Source of the DNA: Bacteroidales bacterium
Lineage (GTDB): Bacteria > Bacteroidota > Bacteroidia > Bacteroidales > UBA932
Direction: 5' to 3'
Length of the DNA: 8,085 nucleotides
Assembly: GCA_017429885.1 (NCBI GenBank)
Contig: JAFROA010000275.1
Span: forward strand, 1 to 8,085
Shown one piece after another: positions 1 through 5,892 of this stretch. Below the pieces are notes generated by a model. It searched no databases. It was not told the DNA's origin and worked only from the letters and a program-made list of their open reading frames with translations. Position numbers and translations under genes: made by a program. Each line of letters starts with the position of its first letter. Position 1 is the stretch's first letter.

Positions 1-106
1 CTTTATAGGGCTCTTCAGACTTGTTGCCAGATTGACGATCGCATGCGGTTACCAAGATGATGGCCGCACATGCGGCAGCTATGACTCTATTCTTGCTCAC
101 TTTCAT
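1..106 (-). CDS. Lipoprotein of unknown function, N-terminal fragment (partial)
   Basis: The reverse strand opens at an ATG (bases 106-104) and stays open for 35 codons to the left edge, where the gene is cut off. The first residues, MKVSKNRVIAAACAAIILVT, form a classic signal peptide: a basic n-region with two lysines and an arginine, then a hydrophobic core. It is followed by A-C, so V-T-A-C is a good lipobox with cysteine 22 as the acylated residue. After it comes a polar, partly acidic stretch (D-R-Q-S-G-N-K-S-E-E), resembling the lipoprotein export signals that send Bacteroidota lipoproteins to the cell surface. The mature domain lies outside the window, so no function can be given. The gene is divergent from the tRNA gene. 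A possible -7 element lies 22 bases upstream of the start. Confidence 0.72.
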   Translation of the reverse strand, partial: MKVSKNRVIAAACAAIILVTACDRQSGNKSEEPYK

Positions 107-127
107 CACTTTTCGGTTATCGTGACG

Positions 128-135
128 CGAAGGTA
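128..135 (-). promoter_or_regulatory. Possible -7 promoter element of the leftward lipoprotein gene
   Basis: Read on the minus strand these bases are TACCTTCG, one base from the Bacteroidota -7 consensus TAnnTTTG. Initiation about seven bases downstream would leave a leader of roughly 15 bases before the ATG at 106. No clear TTTG -33 element sits 19-21 bases upstream, so the assignment rests on the -7 box and its position. Confidence 0.4.
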
Positions 136-154
136 AGCATTTCCCGAATTATTT

Positions 155-185
155 TTTGCGGAATGGAAAAACTGTGCTAATTTTG
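155..185 (+). promoter_or_regulatory. Bacteroidota housekeeping promoter of the tRNA-Val gene
   Basis: The -33 element TTTG (155-158) and the -7 element TAATTTTG (178-185) are separated by 19 bases. Both match the primary-sigma consensus of Bacteroidota exactly. Transcription should begin near base 191, about 18 bases before the mature 5' end of the tRNA, leaving a short leader for RNase P to remove. Confidence 0.75.
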
Positions 186-208
186 CACTCCCCGATGGGG
201 TTAAGTCT

Positions 209-283
209 GGAAGCATAGCTCAGCTGGTTCAGAGCACCTGCCTTACAAGCAGGGGGTCACTGGTTCGAATCCAGTTGTTTCCA
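209..283 (+). tRNA. tRNA-Val, anticodon TAC
   Basis: A full cloverleaf can be drawn by hand. The acceptor stem GGAAGCA (209-215) pairs with TGTTTCC (276-282), with one G-T wobble. The D stem GCTC (218-221) pairs with GAGC (232-235). The anticodon stem CCTGC (237-241) pairs with GCAGG (249-253). The seven-base loop CTTACAA carries anticodon TAC (244-246), which reads GUA valine codons. The T stem ACTGG/CCAGT encloses the canonical loop TTCGAAT (264-270). The discriminator is A283. The 3' CCA is not encoded (the next bases are CGG), so it must be added by CCA-adding enzyme. The gene has its own promoter and terminator and appears to be monocistronic. Confidence 0.96.
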
Positions 284-294
284 CGGTCAGAATC

Positions 295-329
295 AAGCAC
301 TTGCGCTAAAGCAGGTGCTTTTCTTTTTG
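295..329 (+). terminator. Intrinsic terminator of the tRNA-Val transcript
   Basis: AAGCACTTGC (295-304) pairs with GCAGGTGCTT (311-320) over ten bases, with a single G-T wobble and a six-base loop. It is followed directly by the T-rich run TTCTTTTTG. It begins 11 bases after the tRNA ends and isolates the tRNA from the PUL downstream. Confidence 0.85.
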
Positions 330-335
330 TCTTGG

Positions 336-354
336 GGCTCGATAAAGGCTCGAT
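336..354. repeat. Tandem 8-base direct repeats 3' of tRNA-Val
   Basis: GGCTCGAT occurs at 336-343 and again at 347-354, separated by AAA. This gives an 11-base period, close to one helical turn. Two copies on one face of the helix could be a protein site, for example a recombinase arm site next to a tRNA, but no integrase gene or second copy of the tRNA end is seen. It could also be chance. Confidence 0.5.
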
Positions 355-530
355 TTAAGCATATTCTAACTCTTTTATAGCTCCTTTTAAAGTCATCCGA
401 AGATACGTTTAAGAGTATATAACTGGAGTCAATTTGCTATGCTTTGGCACATCCTCCATCTATCGATAAGACTCTATATTTTGCCATATGCGACTAATAA
501 TGATATGAAATATAAAAGGTGCCCACAAAA

Positions 531-573
531 AGAATATCCTTAATAAAGACAAAAATAATAAAAAGGATGTTCT
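531..573. repeat. 11-bp inverted repeat in the intergenic region
   Basis: AGAATATCCTT (531-541) can pair with AAGGATGTTCT (563-573) in all 11 positions, with one T-G wobble. The 21-base loop is almost entirely A and T. A loosely T-rich stretch (580-590) follows, but the pairing is AT-rich and the T run is not adjacent, so it is a weak terminator at best. It could also be the end of a decayed element or a regulator site. Confidence 0.45.
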
Positions 574-590
574 GTAACCATTTTTAATTT

Positions 591-674
591 TCAGTTTTCT
601 AATAAACGGTGATATCTTTCCAAGTTACTTAGCCGCCGGAGACTCATCACGAAGGTCTTGATGTCAATGTACAT
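591..674 (-). pseudogene. Possible 3' remnant of an unidentified gene (27 codons)
   Basis: On the minus strand an ATG at 674 opens a 27-codon frame ending in TGA at 591. The composition is protein-like, with charged and aliphatic residues alternating (for example RRLSNLERYHRLLEN at the C-terminus, helix-like). The same frame meets stop codons just upstream of the ATG. I see no promoter or ribosome-binding site. I do not recognise the family. It could be the tail of a decayed gene such as a mobile-element protein, a tiny real gene, or chance. Confidence 0.15.
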
Positions 675-752
675 CAGGCCGTTTCATTACTCTCGGGTTT
701 TACCAGAACTGTAAAGTCACAAAATCAATCAAAGAATCTAAATGGAGAAAAA

Positions 753-783
753 TTTGGAGATAATATTTTTTTTTATAATTTTG
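753..783 (+). promoter_or_regulatory. Bacteroidota promoter driving the PUL operon
   Basis: TTTG (753-756) and TAATTTTG (776-783) are separated by 19 bases, the same -7 sequence and spacing as the tRNA-Val promoter in this window. Initiation near base 790 would give a leader of about 85 bases to the ATG at 876, or about 113 bases to the one at 903. It is the only good promoter I see ahead of the hydrolase-SusC-SusD genes, and the short gaps between those genes suggest it serves all of them. Confidence 0.7.
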
Positions 784-902
784 CACCATAGTACACAACA
801 CCTAACCTTCTAACTTTATTACAAATCATTAACTAGAGTCAGTAGGGTATTTCATCAAGAAGTTTTTAACGATTAATGTTCGATAAACTATTTATTCTTA
901 AT

Positions 903-1184
903 ATGTGGACAAGATTCCTTTCCGTTCTTTTGGGAGCTCTTTTGCTTACCTTGCCTGTCTGCGCACAAGGCGACTGGCCGCAGCCCTTTGAATTGTATCG
1001 TTCCTTTACGAAAGAAGCAGAGACCGCGCGGATATTCTCACAAGAATTAGGTGTAAAAGATCGCTGTTTTTTCGCATCCAATGTCCTAAACGGCTTGTGC
1101 CAGCCCTACTGCGAATACCCACCTATCTGGGTCGGAGAGGGGAAGTATGAGTTCGAGCATTCGATGCACAGATGGAGGAGATGA
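903..1184 (+). CDS. Secreted GH42-like glycoside hydrolase, 5' part (frameshifted)
   Basis: This is the N-terminal part of the enzyme continued in the next frame at 1172-2779. From the ATG at 903 it reads MWTRFLSVLLGALLLTLPVC then A-Q, a signal peptide with a likely SPase I site after V-C-A. An ATG at 876 would add nine residues (M-F-D-K-L-F-I-L-N); 903 gives the more typical signal peptide, but 876 is not excluded. The mature part starts the catalytic barrel. Its end, with P-P-I-W-V-G-E-G-K-Y-E-F, is the W-x-G-E-G-x-Y-x-F pattern seen early in GH42-like beta-galactosidases, before the next barrel helix. After base 1157 the frame gives an implausible tail (H-S-M-H-R-W-R-R) and stops at TGA 1182-1184. 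Adding one G at 1157 restores E-F-E-A-F-D-A-Q-M-E and joins the next frame. The fragment alone cannot be active. Confidence 0.8.
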   Translation: MWTRFLSVLLGALLLTLPVCAQGDWPQPFELYRSFTKEAETARIFSQELGVKDRCFFASNVLNGLCQPYCEYPPIWVGEGKYEFEHSMHRWRR

Positions 1185-2779
1185 TCTCCTCCAATCCGAA
1201 CGGGAAGCTAATCTGCATGGTTGATCTAGATTCCCCATTCTGGATGATACGGCGGTTTCGTTTTGATGCTTTCTCGGATGTAAGTAGTGCCGTTTCAAAC
1301 CCAGATTGGATGAAATTGACCCTCCGTTGGATGAAGGATTTCATCACCTACGCGGAGGCGCATGACGGCGACCGGATAGGGGCTTATGTGTTGTCCGGCG
1401 GCGGCACCTCCGAGTGGTATGACGGTGTAAGCGCCTACCCGACAAATTCGAAAGATATCGCCTGGACCAAATGGTGTCAGGAGCGGGGACTGAACTATGG
1501 AAATGCCATCCCGCCTTACCAATCCTTGAGCCTGGCCGCCTTCGATGGACAGTTGTATGACCCCGAGACGGAAAGCGACAAAATCAATTACTGGAAGTTC
1601 CACAACGGCGTTATCGCTGACGGCATCCTGACCTTCGCCCACGAGGCCAGGACCTTACTTCCCGAGGGGAAAAGGATAGGTGTCTTTTTCGGCTATCATT
1701 TTGTCGGTCCTGATCCCCATACGTTCGGCCATCTCGAATATGAGCGGGTTTATGCCAGCCCGGACATCGATTTCTTCATTGCCCCAGGGTCCTATTCCAA
1801 CAGGGGCATCGGCGGCGGCAGCGGCTCTCAGGCAATGTTCCAGACCGCAATGCTGAACGGGAAGCAGTTCCTGCACGAGATCGACTTCACCCCGCACGAC
1901 TATTATACCCGTCAAGCAGGCTGGAAAACCGTGGAGGATGATATCGCCGGGAACACACGGGAAGCCTGTTTCGCCATCGTCAACCACATCAGTTACTGGT
2001 GGTTTGACATGTGGGGCGGATTTTACGACAACCCCCTTCTGCGCGAACGCATCGGCCATCTTCAGCGACTTCGGGAGCAACTTCGCAACGACCGTTCTCC
2101 GTCCGTCGCCCAAATCTTGTTAGTCGGAGACCCACAGAGTGTTTATTACACTCGGAAAGGAAGCCCAGTGAACCGAGCCGGGGCGGAGGCTTTCCGCAAC
2201 CAGCTTTCCCTAATCGGAGCTCCCTATGACTGTTGCTCTTTCTCTGACTTAGAGCGGCTGGACCTGTCGCGCTACAAGGTCATTCTCCTTCCTCAGCTGT
2301 TCCTGATTGACGAGGCTCGCGCGAAACTCCTCCGCGAGAAGGTCTGCGTTGACGGACGGACCGTACTTTTCGCTTATGCTCCTGGCATCACAGACGGAAA
2401 GACTCTTGATCAACAGCGGGTCCAGACCTGGGCCGGTGTCCCTTTCGGACAAGCGAAGGAAACTTTCTACGAGACCCCGATGGGTTTATGGAAAGCGGTA
2501 TATGCCTATAGCGCTGAACTATTTAAAACAGAAGTCCTTCGGGACATTTGCTCCCGCGCCGGGGTTCATTTCTACCTCGACGAAATGTTACCGGTCTTCG
2601 CGAACGAGCGGCAGCTCTCCATCCATTGTAAAGATGGAGGCGAGCGGACAATCTATCTTCCCAAAAAGGCTGTTAAAGTAGTCGATTTGTTGACCGGCGA
2701 AGTGGTCGCCAAACGCACCAGATCCTTCAAGATCGAATTCGCATCTCCGGATACGAAATTGTTTGAAATCAGTTATTGA
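1172..2779 (+). CDS. GH42-like glycoside hydrolase, catalytic and C-terminal part
   Basis: This 535-residue frame holds most of a clan GH-A type hydrolase whose N-terminus lies in the preceding frame. Residues 1-300 are the rest of a (beta/alpha)8 barrel, with a conserved-looking G-G-G-T-S-E-W-Y (Glu81, likely acid/base) and F-L-H-E-I-D-F (Glu236, likely nucleophile). The stretch A-P-G-S-Y-S-N-R-G-I-G-G-G before Glu236 matches the S-Y-x-x-R-x-x-G-G pattern of GH42-related enzymes. Residues 309-435 (V-A-Q-I-L-L-V-G-D onward) resemble the GH42 trimerisation domain, and residues 490-535 a C-terminal beta-sandwich (T-I-Y-L-P then V-V-D-L-L-T-G-E). Translated alone it has no signal peptide and lacks the first barrel strands. 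The ATG at 1172 overlaps the upstream frame by 13 bases, and another at 1181 overlaps its stop as ATGA behind GGAGGAG. The family is inferred from motifs; the substrate (beta-galactoside, beta-mannoside or other) is unknown. SusC begins 38 bases downstream. Confidence 0.8.
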   Translation: MEEMISSNPNGKLICMVDLDSPFWMIRRFRFDAFSDVSSAVSNPDWMKLTLRWMKDFITYAEAHDGDRIGAYVLSGGGTSEWYDGVSAYPTNSKDIAWTKWCQERGLNYGNAIPPYQSLSLAAFDGQLYDPETESDKINYWKFHNGVIADGILTFAHEARTLLPEGKRIGVFFGYHFVGPDPHTFGHLEYERVYASPDIDFFIAPGSYSNRGIGGGSGSQAMFQTAMLNGKQFLHEIDFTPHDYYTRQAGWKTVEDDIAGNTREACFAIVNHISYWWFDMWGGFYDNPLLRERIGHLQRLREQLRNDRSPSVAQILLVGDPQSVYYTRKGSPVNRAGAEAFRNQLSLIGAPYDCCSFSDLERLDLSRYKVILLPQLFLIDEARAKLLREKVCVDGRTVLFAYAPGITDGKTLDQQRVQTWAGVPFGQAKETFYETPMGLWKAVYAYSAELFKTEVLRDICSRAGVHFYLDEMLPVFANERQLSIHCKDGGERTIYLPKKAVKVVDLLTGEVVAKRTRSFKIEFASPDTKLFEISY

Positions 2780-2817
2780 CATAATAATCGTTTGTACATT
2801 AACATTAAAACCTATAA

Positions 2818-5800
2818 ATGATGTTCTCACTAAAAGATTTGTCGCTTTTCCTTCTGGGTCTGTTTTGCGCAGCGACGCTTACCGCGCAGAACATTCCGGT
2901 CTCCGGAGTTGTTATGGACTCGGATGGAGCAGCCGTTGCCGGAGCGACTATTGTTGTAAAAGGTAGCAATACCAACTGGGTCGTCACTGATACGGACGGA
3001 AGGTTCTCCCTTAACGCCCCTTCTGGAGCCGTCTTGATTGTCTCGTGCTACGGGTATGAGACTCAAGAGGTTCCTGTCAGTGGAGAGTCTACACTGTCCG
3101 TCGTCCTGGGAGACGAGCGGTTTGTTTTGGATGAGGCGGTTGCGATCGGTTATGGTACCGTACGCAAGTCTGATCTAACCGGTGCCGTTTCAGCGATTGA
3201 TGGAACGAAGCTGGCCGCCAAGAAGAATTTTATCATGTCTCAGGCTCTTCAAGGTTCTGTGGCTGGAGTGACTGTAACAAGATCAGGTAGTCTTCCTGGC
3301 GGCACCGGGACAGTCAGAGTACGTGGTATCACAACTATCAACACCTCTGATCCGCTTGTCATCATAGACGGTATTCCTGGAGACTTGAACTCGGTCAACC
3401 CCAACGATGTTGAGAGCATGTCTGTCTTGAAGGACGCTGCTTCGGCATCAATTTACGGTAACCGGGCGGCCGCAGGTGTCATAATCATTACGACAAAGCG
3501 AGCTCGTTCCGAGAGGACCAAGGTCGATTACTCTTTCGAGTATGGCTTGGAGAAACCAACCACATTCCCTGAGTTCGGAGACGCCACAAGGTACATGCGG
3601 GCGTACAATGAGATGGTTTGGAATGCCTCGGGCAATGTTGCCGGAAATGAGTACAACACTTATTCCGAGGAGTTGATCAAGAACTACAGCTCATTGCATG
3701 AGACCAATCCAGACCAATATCCTGACACTGATTGGAAAAACGTCCTATTTAACAAGACGGCCCCCAGGATGAGTCATCTCCTTTCTGTCACCGGTGGAGG
3801 CAAGTCTGTGAAGACAAAGGCGAATGTCGGGTATGATACCGCTGACGCGCTTTATGATGGAAGGACTTACAAGCGCTACACAGTCAGGATCAACAATGAT
3901 ATCAGAGTCAATGACTTGATCTCGGCTGCGGTGGATGTATGGGGGGCTCATGTCAACAATCATACAAACTCGTTTAATCCCACTCTCGGCAATCTTGTAG
4001 GGACAAGCCCCTTGAATGGATATGAATGGTCTGACGGACGTATGGCAAAACCAGAGCAATCACAGAGTAACTTTTACGCCAACATGAAGTCAGGCGGTTA
4101 CAATGATGCGTATTCGCTCCGGGCGGGAGGGAAGGTGCAGCTTAACCTCATGCCATTTGACGGTATGACTATTTCCGGCGTGCTTTCTCCAGAGTTCCTT
4201 GACAATAAGAACAAGTCGTATGTTCAGAAATACCCCGTCTACCTCTGGGATTCTGATATAATAGCCCAGTATCTCCAACCTTACACATCCGTCTCTGAAA
4301 GCAGAACGGAAACGAAATCAGTCACATATCAGGTTCTGGCGAATTACTTGAAAGACTTTGGTGACCACCACATTAATCTTATGGCGGGATATGAAGCGGC
4401 TGACACTCGCTGTGAGAGTCTGGGAGCGTCCCGCAGCCACTATGAGTACGATGGATTCCCTTATCTTGATGTAGGTCCGAAAACATATATGGACAACTCT
4501 GGTACAGCCTACGAGTACTCATCCCAGTCATATTTCGGCAGGGTCATTTATAATTACAAGCAGAAATATCTGCTGCAGTTTAATGGACGCTACGACGGAT
4601 CGTCAAGATTCTCAAAAGGGAACAAGTGGGGATTCTTCCCTTCTGCCTCCGTCGGTTATGTGCTCTCGGAGGAGAATTATTTCAAAAACATAGGGGCTAA
4701 TTGGCTTAATTATTTCAAAATTAGAGGATCATACGGGACTCTAGGAAATGATAGGATCGGAAACTATCCTTACCAAAGTCTTGTCGCTTTTGGTAATACC
4801 CTGATGTACGATGGCGGATCAAAGGTGGCTGAGCAGAACTCATACATATCCTCATACGCCATCAATGACATCTCTTGGGAGACGACCAGGTCATGGGATA
4901 TTGGTTTCGACGCGCGTTTGTTTGACAATCATCTCTCGATAACGGCGGATGTCTATGACAAGATTACAAGCGGAATGCTTCTTCAGCTCGCAATTCCGGA
5001 TTTCATGGGATTCTCGGATCCTTATCAGAACGCCGGCAAGATGAGAACTAAAGGTTGGGAACTTGAGATAGGATGGAATCAGACCCTTGGAGATTTCTCT
5101 TACTCGGCGGCTTTCAACATTTTCGATTCCAAGTCTGTAATGGGAGATATGAAGGGTACAGAGTTTCTTGGCAGCCAGGTCAAGATGGAAGGGAGTGAGT
5201 TCAATGAGTGGTACGGGTTTGTCTCTGAAGGGCTCTACCAGACACAAGAAGAAGTTGAGAATTCGGCTGTCTACGCTAGCACGGCACGGGCCGGTGACAT
5301 CAAATATAAAGATATCAGCGGCCCTGACGGGGTTCCTGACGGCAAGATTAGCTCAGAGTATGACAGGGTGCTCTTAGGAGGATCCCTACCGAGGTATCAG
5401 TACGGTCTCAATTTACAGGCCTGGTGGAAGAACCTGGATTTCACCTTGATTCTTCAAGGTGTTGGCAAGTGGAATTGCTACAAGTCCGCTATGATGGTCC
5501 AGCCATTCCAATCTGACTGTATGCAATTCAAAACAGTCATTGACGGGAAGTATTGGAGTAATTACAACACCGCCTCCGAGAATTTGAAGGCGGAATACCC
5601 ACGGCTTGACAACAGGGGGCTTGTCACCGGAACGGCTGTCAATTATCTGACATCTGATTTTTGGCTCTTCAACGGCGCTTATCTCCGCATCAAGAATGTC
5701 TCCTTGGGTTATTCTCTTCCTGAGAAATGGCTGAATAAGGTCAAAATCAGCTCGATGAGAATTTACGCTAGCGCCTCCGATCTATTCAGCTTTGACAGAT

Positions 5801-5880
5801 TCCCTGCTGGATGGGATCCTGAAGGCTCCTCTAATTTCATTAACACGGCGTATGTGTTCGGTTTTAATATCGGTTTCTAA
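2818..5880 (+). CDS. SusC/RagA-type TonB-dependent outer-membrane transporter
   Basis: A 1020-residue outer-membrane barrel that should import oligosaccharides into the periplasm using TonB-ExbBD energy. Residues 1-24 are a signal peptide (cleavage near L-T-A-Q). Residues 26-100 form a carboxypeptidase-D-regulatory-like domain (S-G-V-V-M-D-S-D-G-A ... D-T-D-G-R-F-S-L). The SusC hallmark A-I-G-Y-G-T-V-R-K-S-D-L-T-G-A-V-S begins at residue 109. The plug follows, with V-R-V-R-G-I-T-T (166-173), L-V-I-I-D-G-I-P-G and S-V-L-K-D-A-A-S-A-S-I-Y-G-N-R-A-A-A-G-V. The rest is barrel, ending in F-N-I-G-F, the C-terminal Phe typical of BAM substrates. Length is normal and no lesion is seen. No STN domain precedes the regulatory-like domain, so it should not signal to an anti-sigma factor. 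ATG occurs twice (2818 and 2821); either works. Its SusD partner starts 12 bases after the stop. Confidence 0.97.
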   Translation: MMFSLKDLSLFLLGLFCAATLTAQNIPVSGVVMDSDGAAVAGATIVVKGSNTNWVVTDTDGRFSLNAPSGAVLIVSCYGYETQEVPVSGESTLSVVLGDERFVLDEAVAIGYGTVRKSDLTGAVSAIDGTKLAAKKNFIMSQALQGSVAGVTVTRSGSLPGGTGTVRVRGITTINTSDPLVIIDGIPGDLNSVNPNDVESMSVLKDAASASIYGNRAAAGVIIITTKRARSERTKVDYSFEYGLEKPTTFPEFGDATRYMRAYNEMVWNASGNVAGNEYNTYSEELIKNYSSLHETNPDQYPDTDWKNVLFNKTAPRMSHLLSVTGGGKSVKTKANVGYDTADALYDGRTYKRYTVRINNDIRVNDLISAAVDVWGAHVNNHTNSFNPTLGNLVGTSPLNGYEWSDGRMAKPEQSQSNFYANMKSGGYNDAYSLRAGGKVQLNLMPFDGMTISGVLSPEFLDNKNKSYVQKYPVYLWDSDIIAQYLQPYTSVSESRTETKSVTYQVLANYLKDFGDHHINLMAGYEAADTRCESLGASRSHYEYDGFPYLDVGPKTYMDNSGTAYEYSSQSYFGRVIYNYKQKYLLQFNGRYDGSSRFSKGNKWGFFPSASVGYVLSEENYFKNIGANWLNYFKIRGSYGTLGNDRIGNYPYQSLVAFGNTLMYDGGSKVAEQNSYISSYAINDISWETTRSWDIGFDARLFDNHLSITADVYDKITSGMLLQLAIPDFMGFSDPYQNAGKMRTKGWELEIGWNQTLGDFSYSAAFNIFDSKSVMGDMKGTEFLGSQVKMEGSEFNEWYGFVSEGLYQTQEEVENSAVYASTARAGDIKYKDISGPDGVPDGKISSEYDRVLLGGSLPRYQYGLNLQAWWKNLDFTLILQGVGKWNCYKSAMMVQPFQSDCMQFKTVIDGKYWSNYNTASENLKAEYPRLDNRGLVTGTAVNYLTSDFWLFNGAYLRIKNVSLGYSLPEKWLNKVKISSMRIYASASDLFSFDRFPAGWDPEGSSNFINTAYVFGFNIGF

Positions 5881-5892
5881 TTATACTTCGCA

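Larger units (their letters stand above)
330..752. other. AT-rich intergenic region without a convincing gene
   Basis: Between the tRNA terminator and the PUL promoter, about 420 bases hold no open frame with a credible start and family signature on either strand. The contents I can point to are two 8-base direct repeats (336-354), an 11-bp inverted repeat with a 21-base loop (531-573) and a 27-codon frame on the minus strand (591-674). Base composition changes along the stretch. Bases 480-600 are very AT-rich, while 630-710 look more like coding DNA. That would suit decayed mobile or accessory DNA next to a tRNA gene, but nothing identifiable remains. Confidence 0.6.

Noticed and set aside
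293..436. A minus-strand reading frame of 47 codons overlapping the tRNA terminator, without a start codon.
   Set aside because: It has no ATG and no recognisable motif, and its C-terminal codons are the terminator hairpin itself. The openness is most likely chance.
660..676. Small palindrome GATGT-caatgt-ACATC.
   Set aside because: A five-base stem is expected by chance in this length of sequence, and no neighbouring element gives it meaning.
784..902. A riboswitch in the leader of the PUL operon.
   Set aside because: The leader is AT-rich with no conserved motif of a known riboswitch class and no terminator or anti-terminator pair that I can draw.
1146..1172. Programmed ribosomal frameshifting as the explanation for the split hydrolase.
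   Set aside because: No slippery heptamer or A/T-rich run lies at the junction, and I see no strong stem just downstream. A one-base loss is simpler.
1655..2113. A 152-codon minus-strand frame inside the hydrolase gene.
   Set aside because: It lies entirely opposite a region with clear hydrolase motifs in a G+C-rich gene, where reverse frames are often open. It has no signature of its own.
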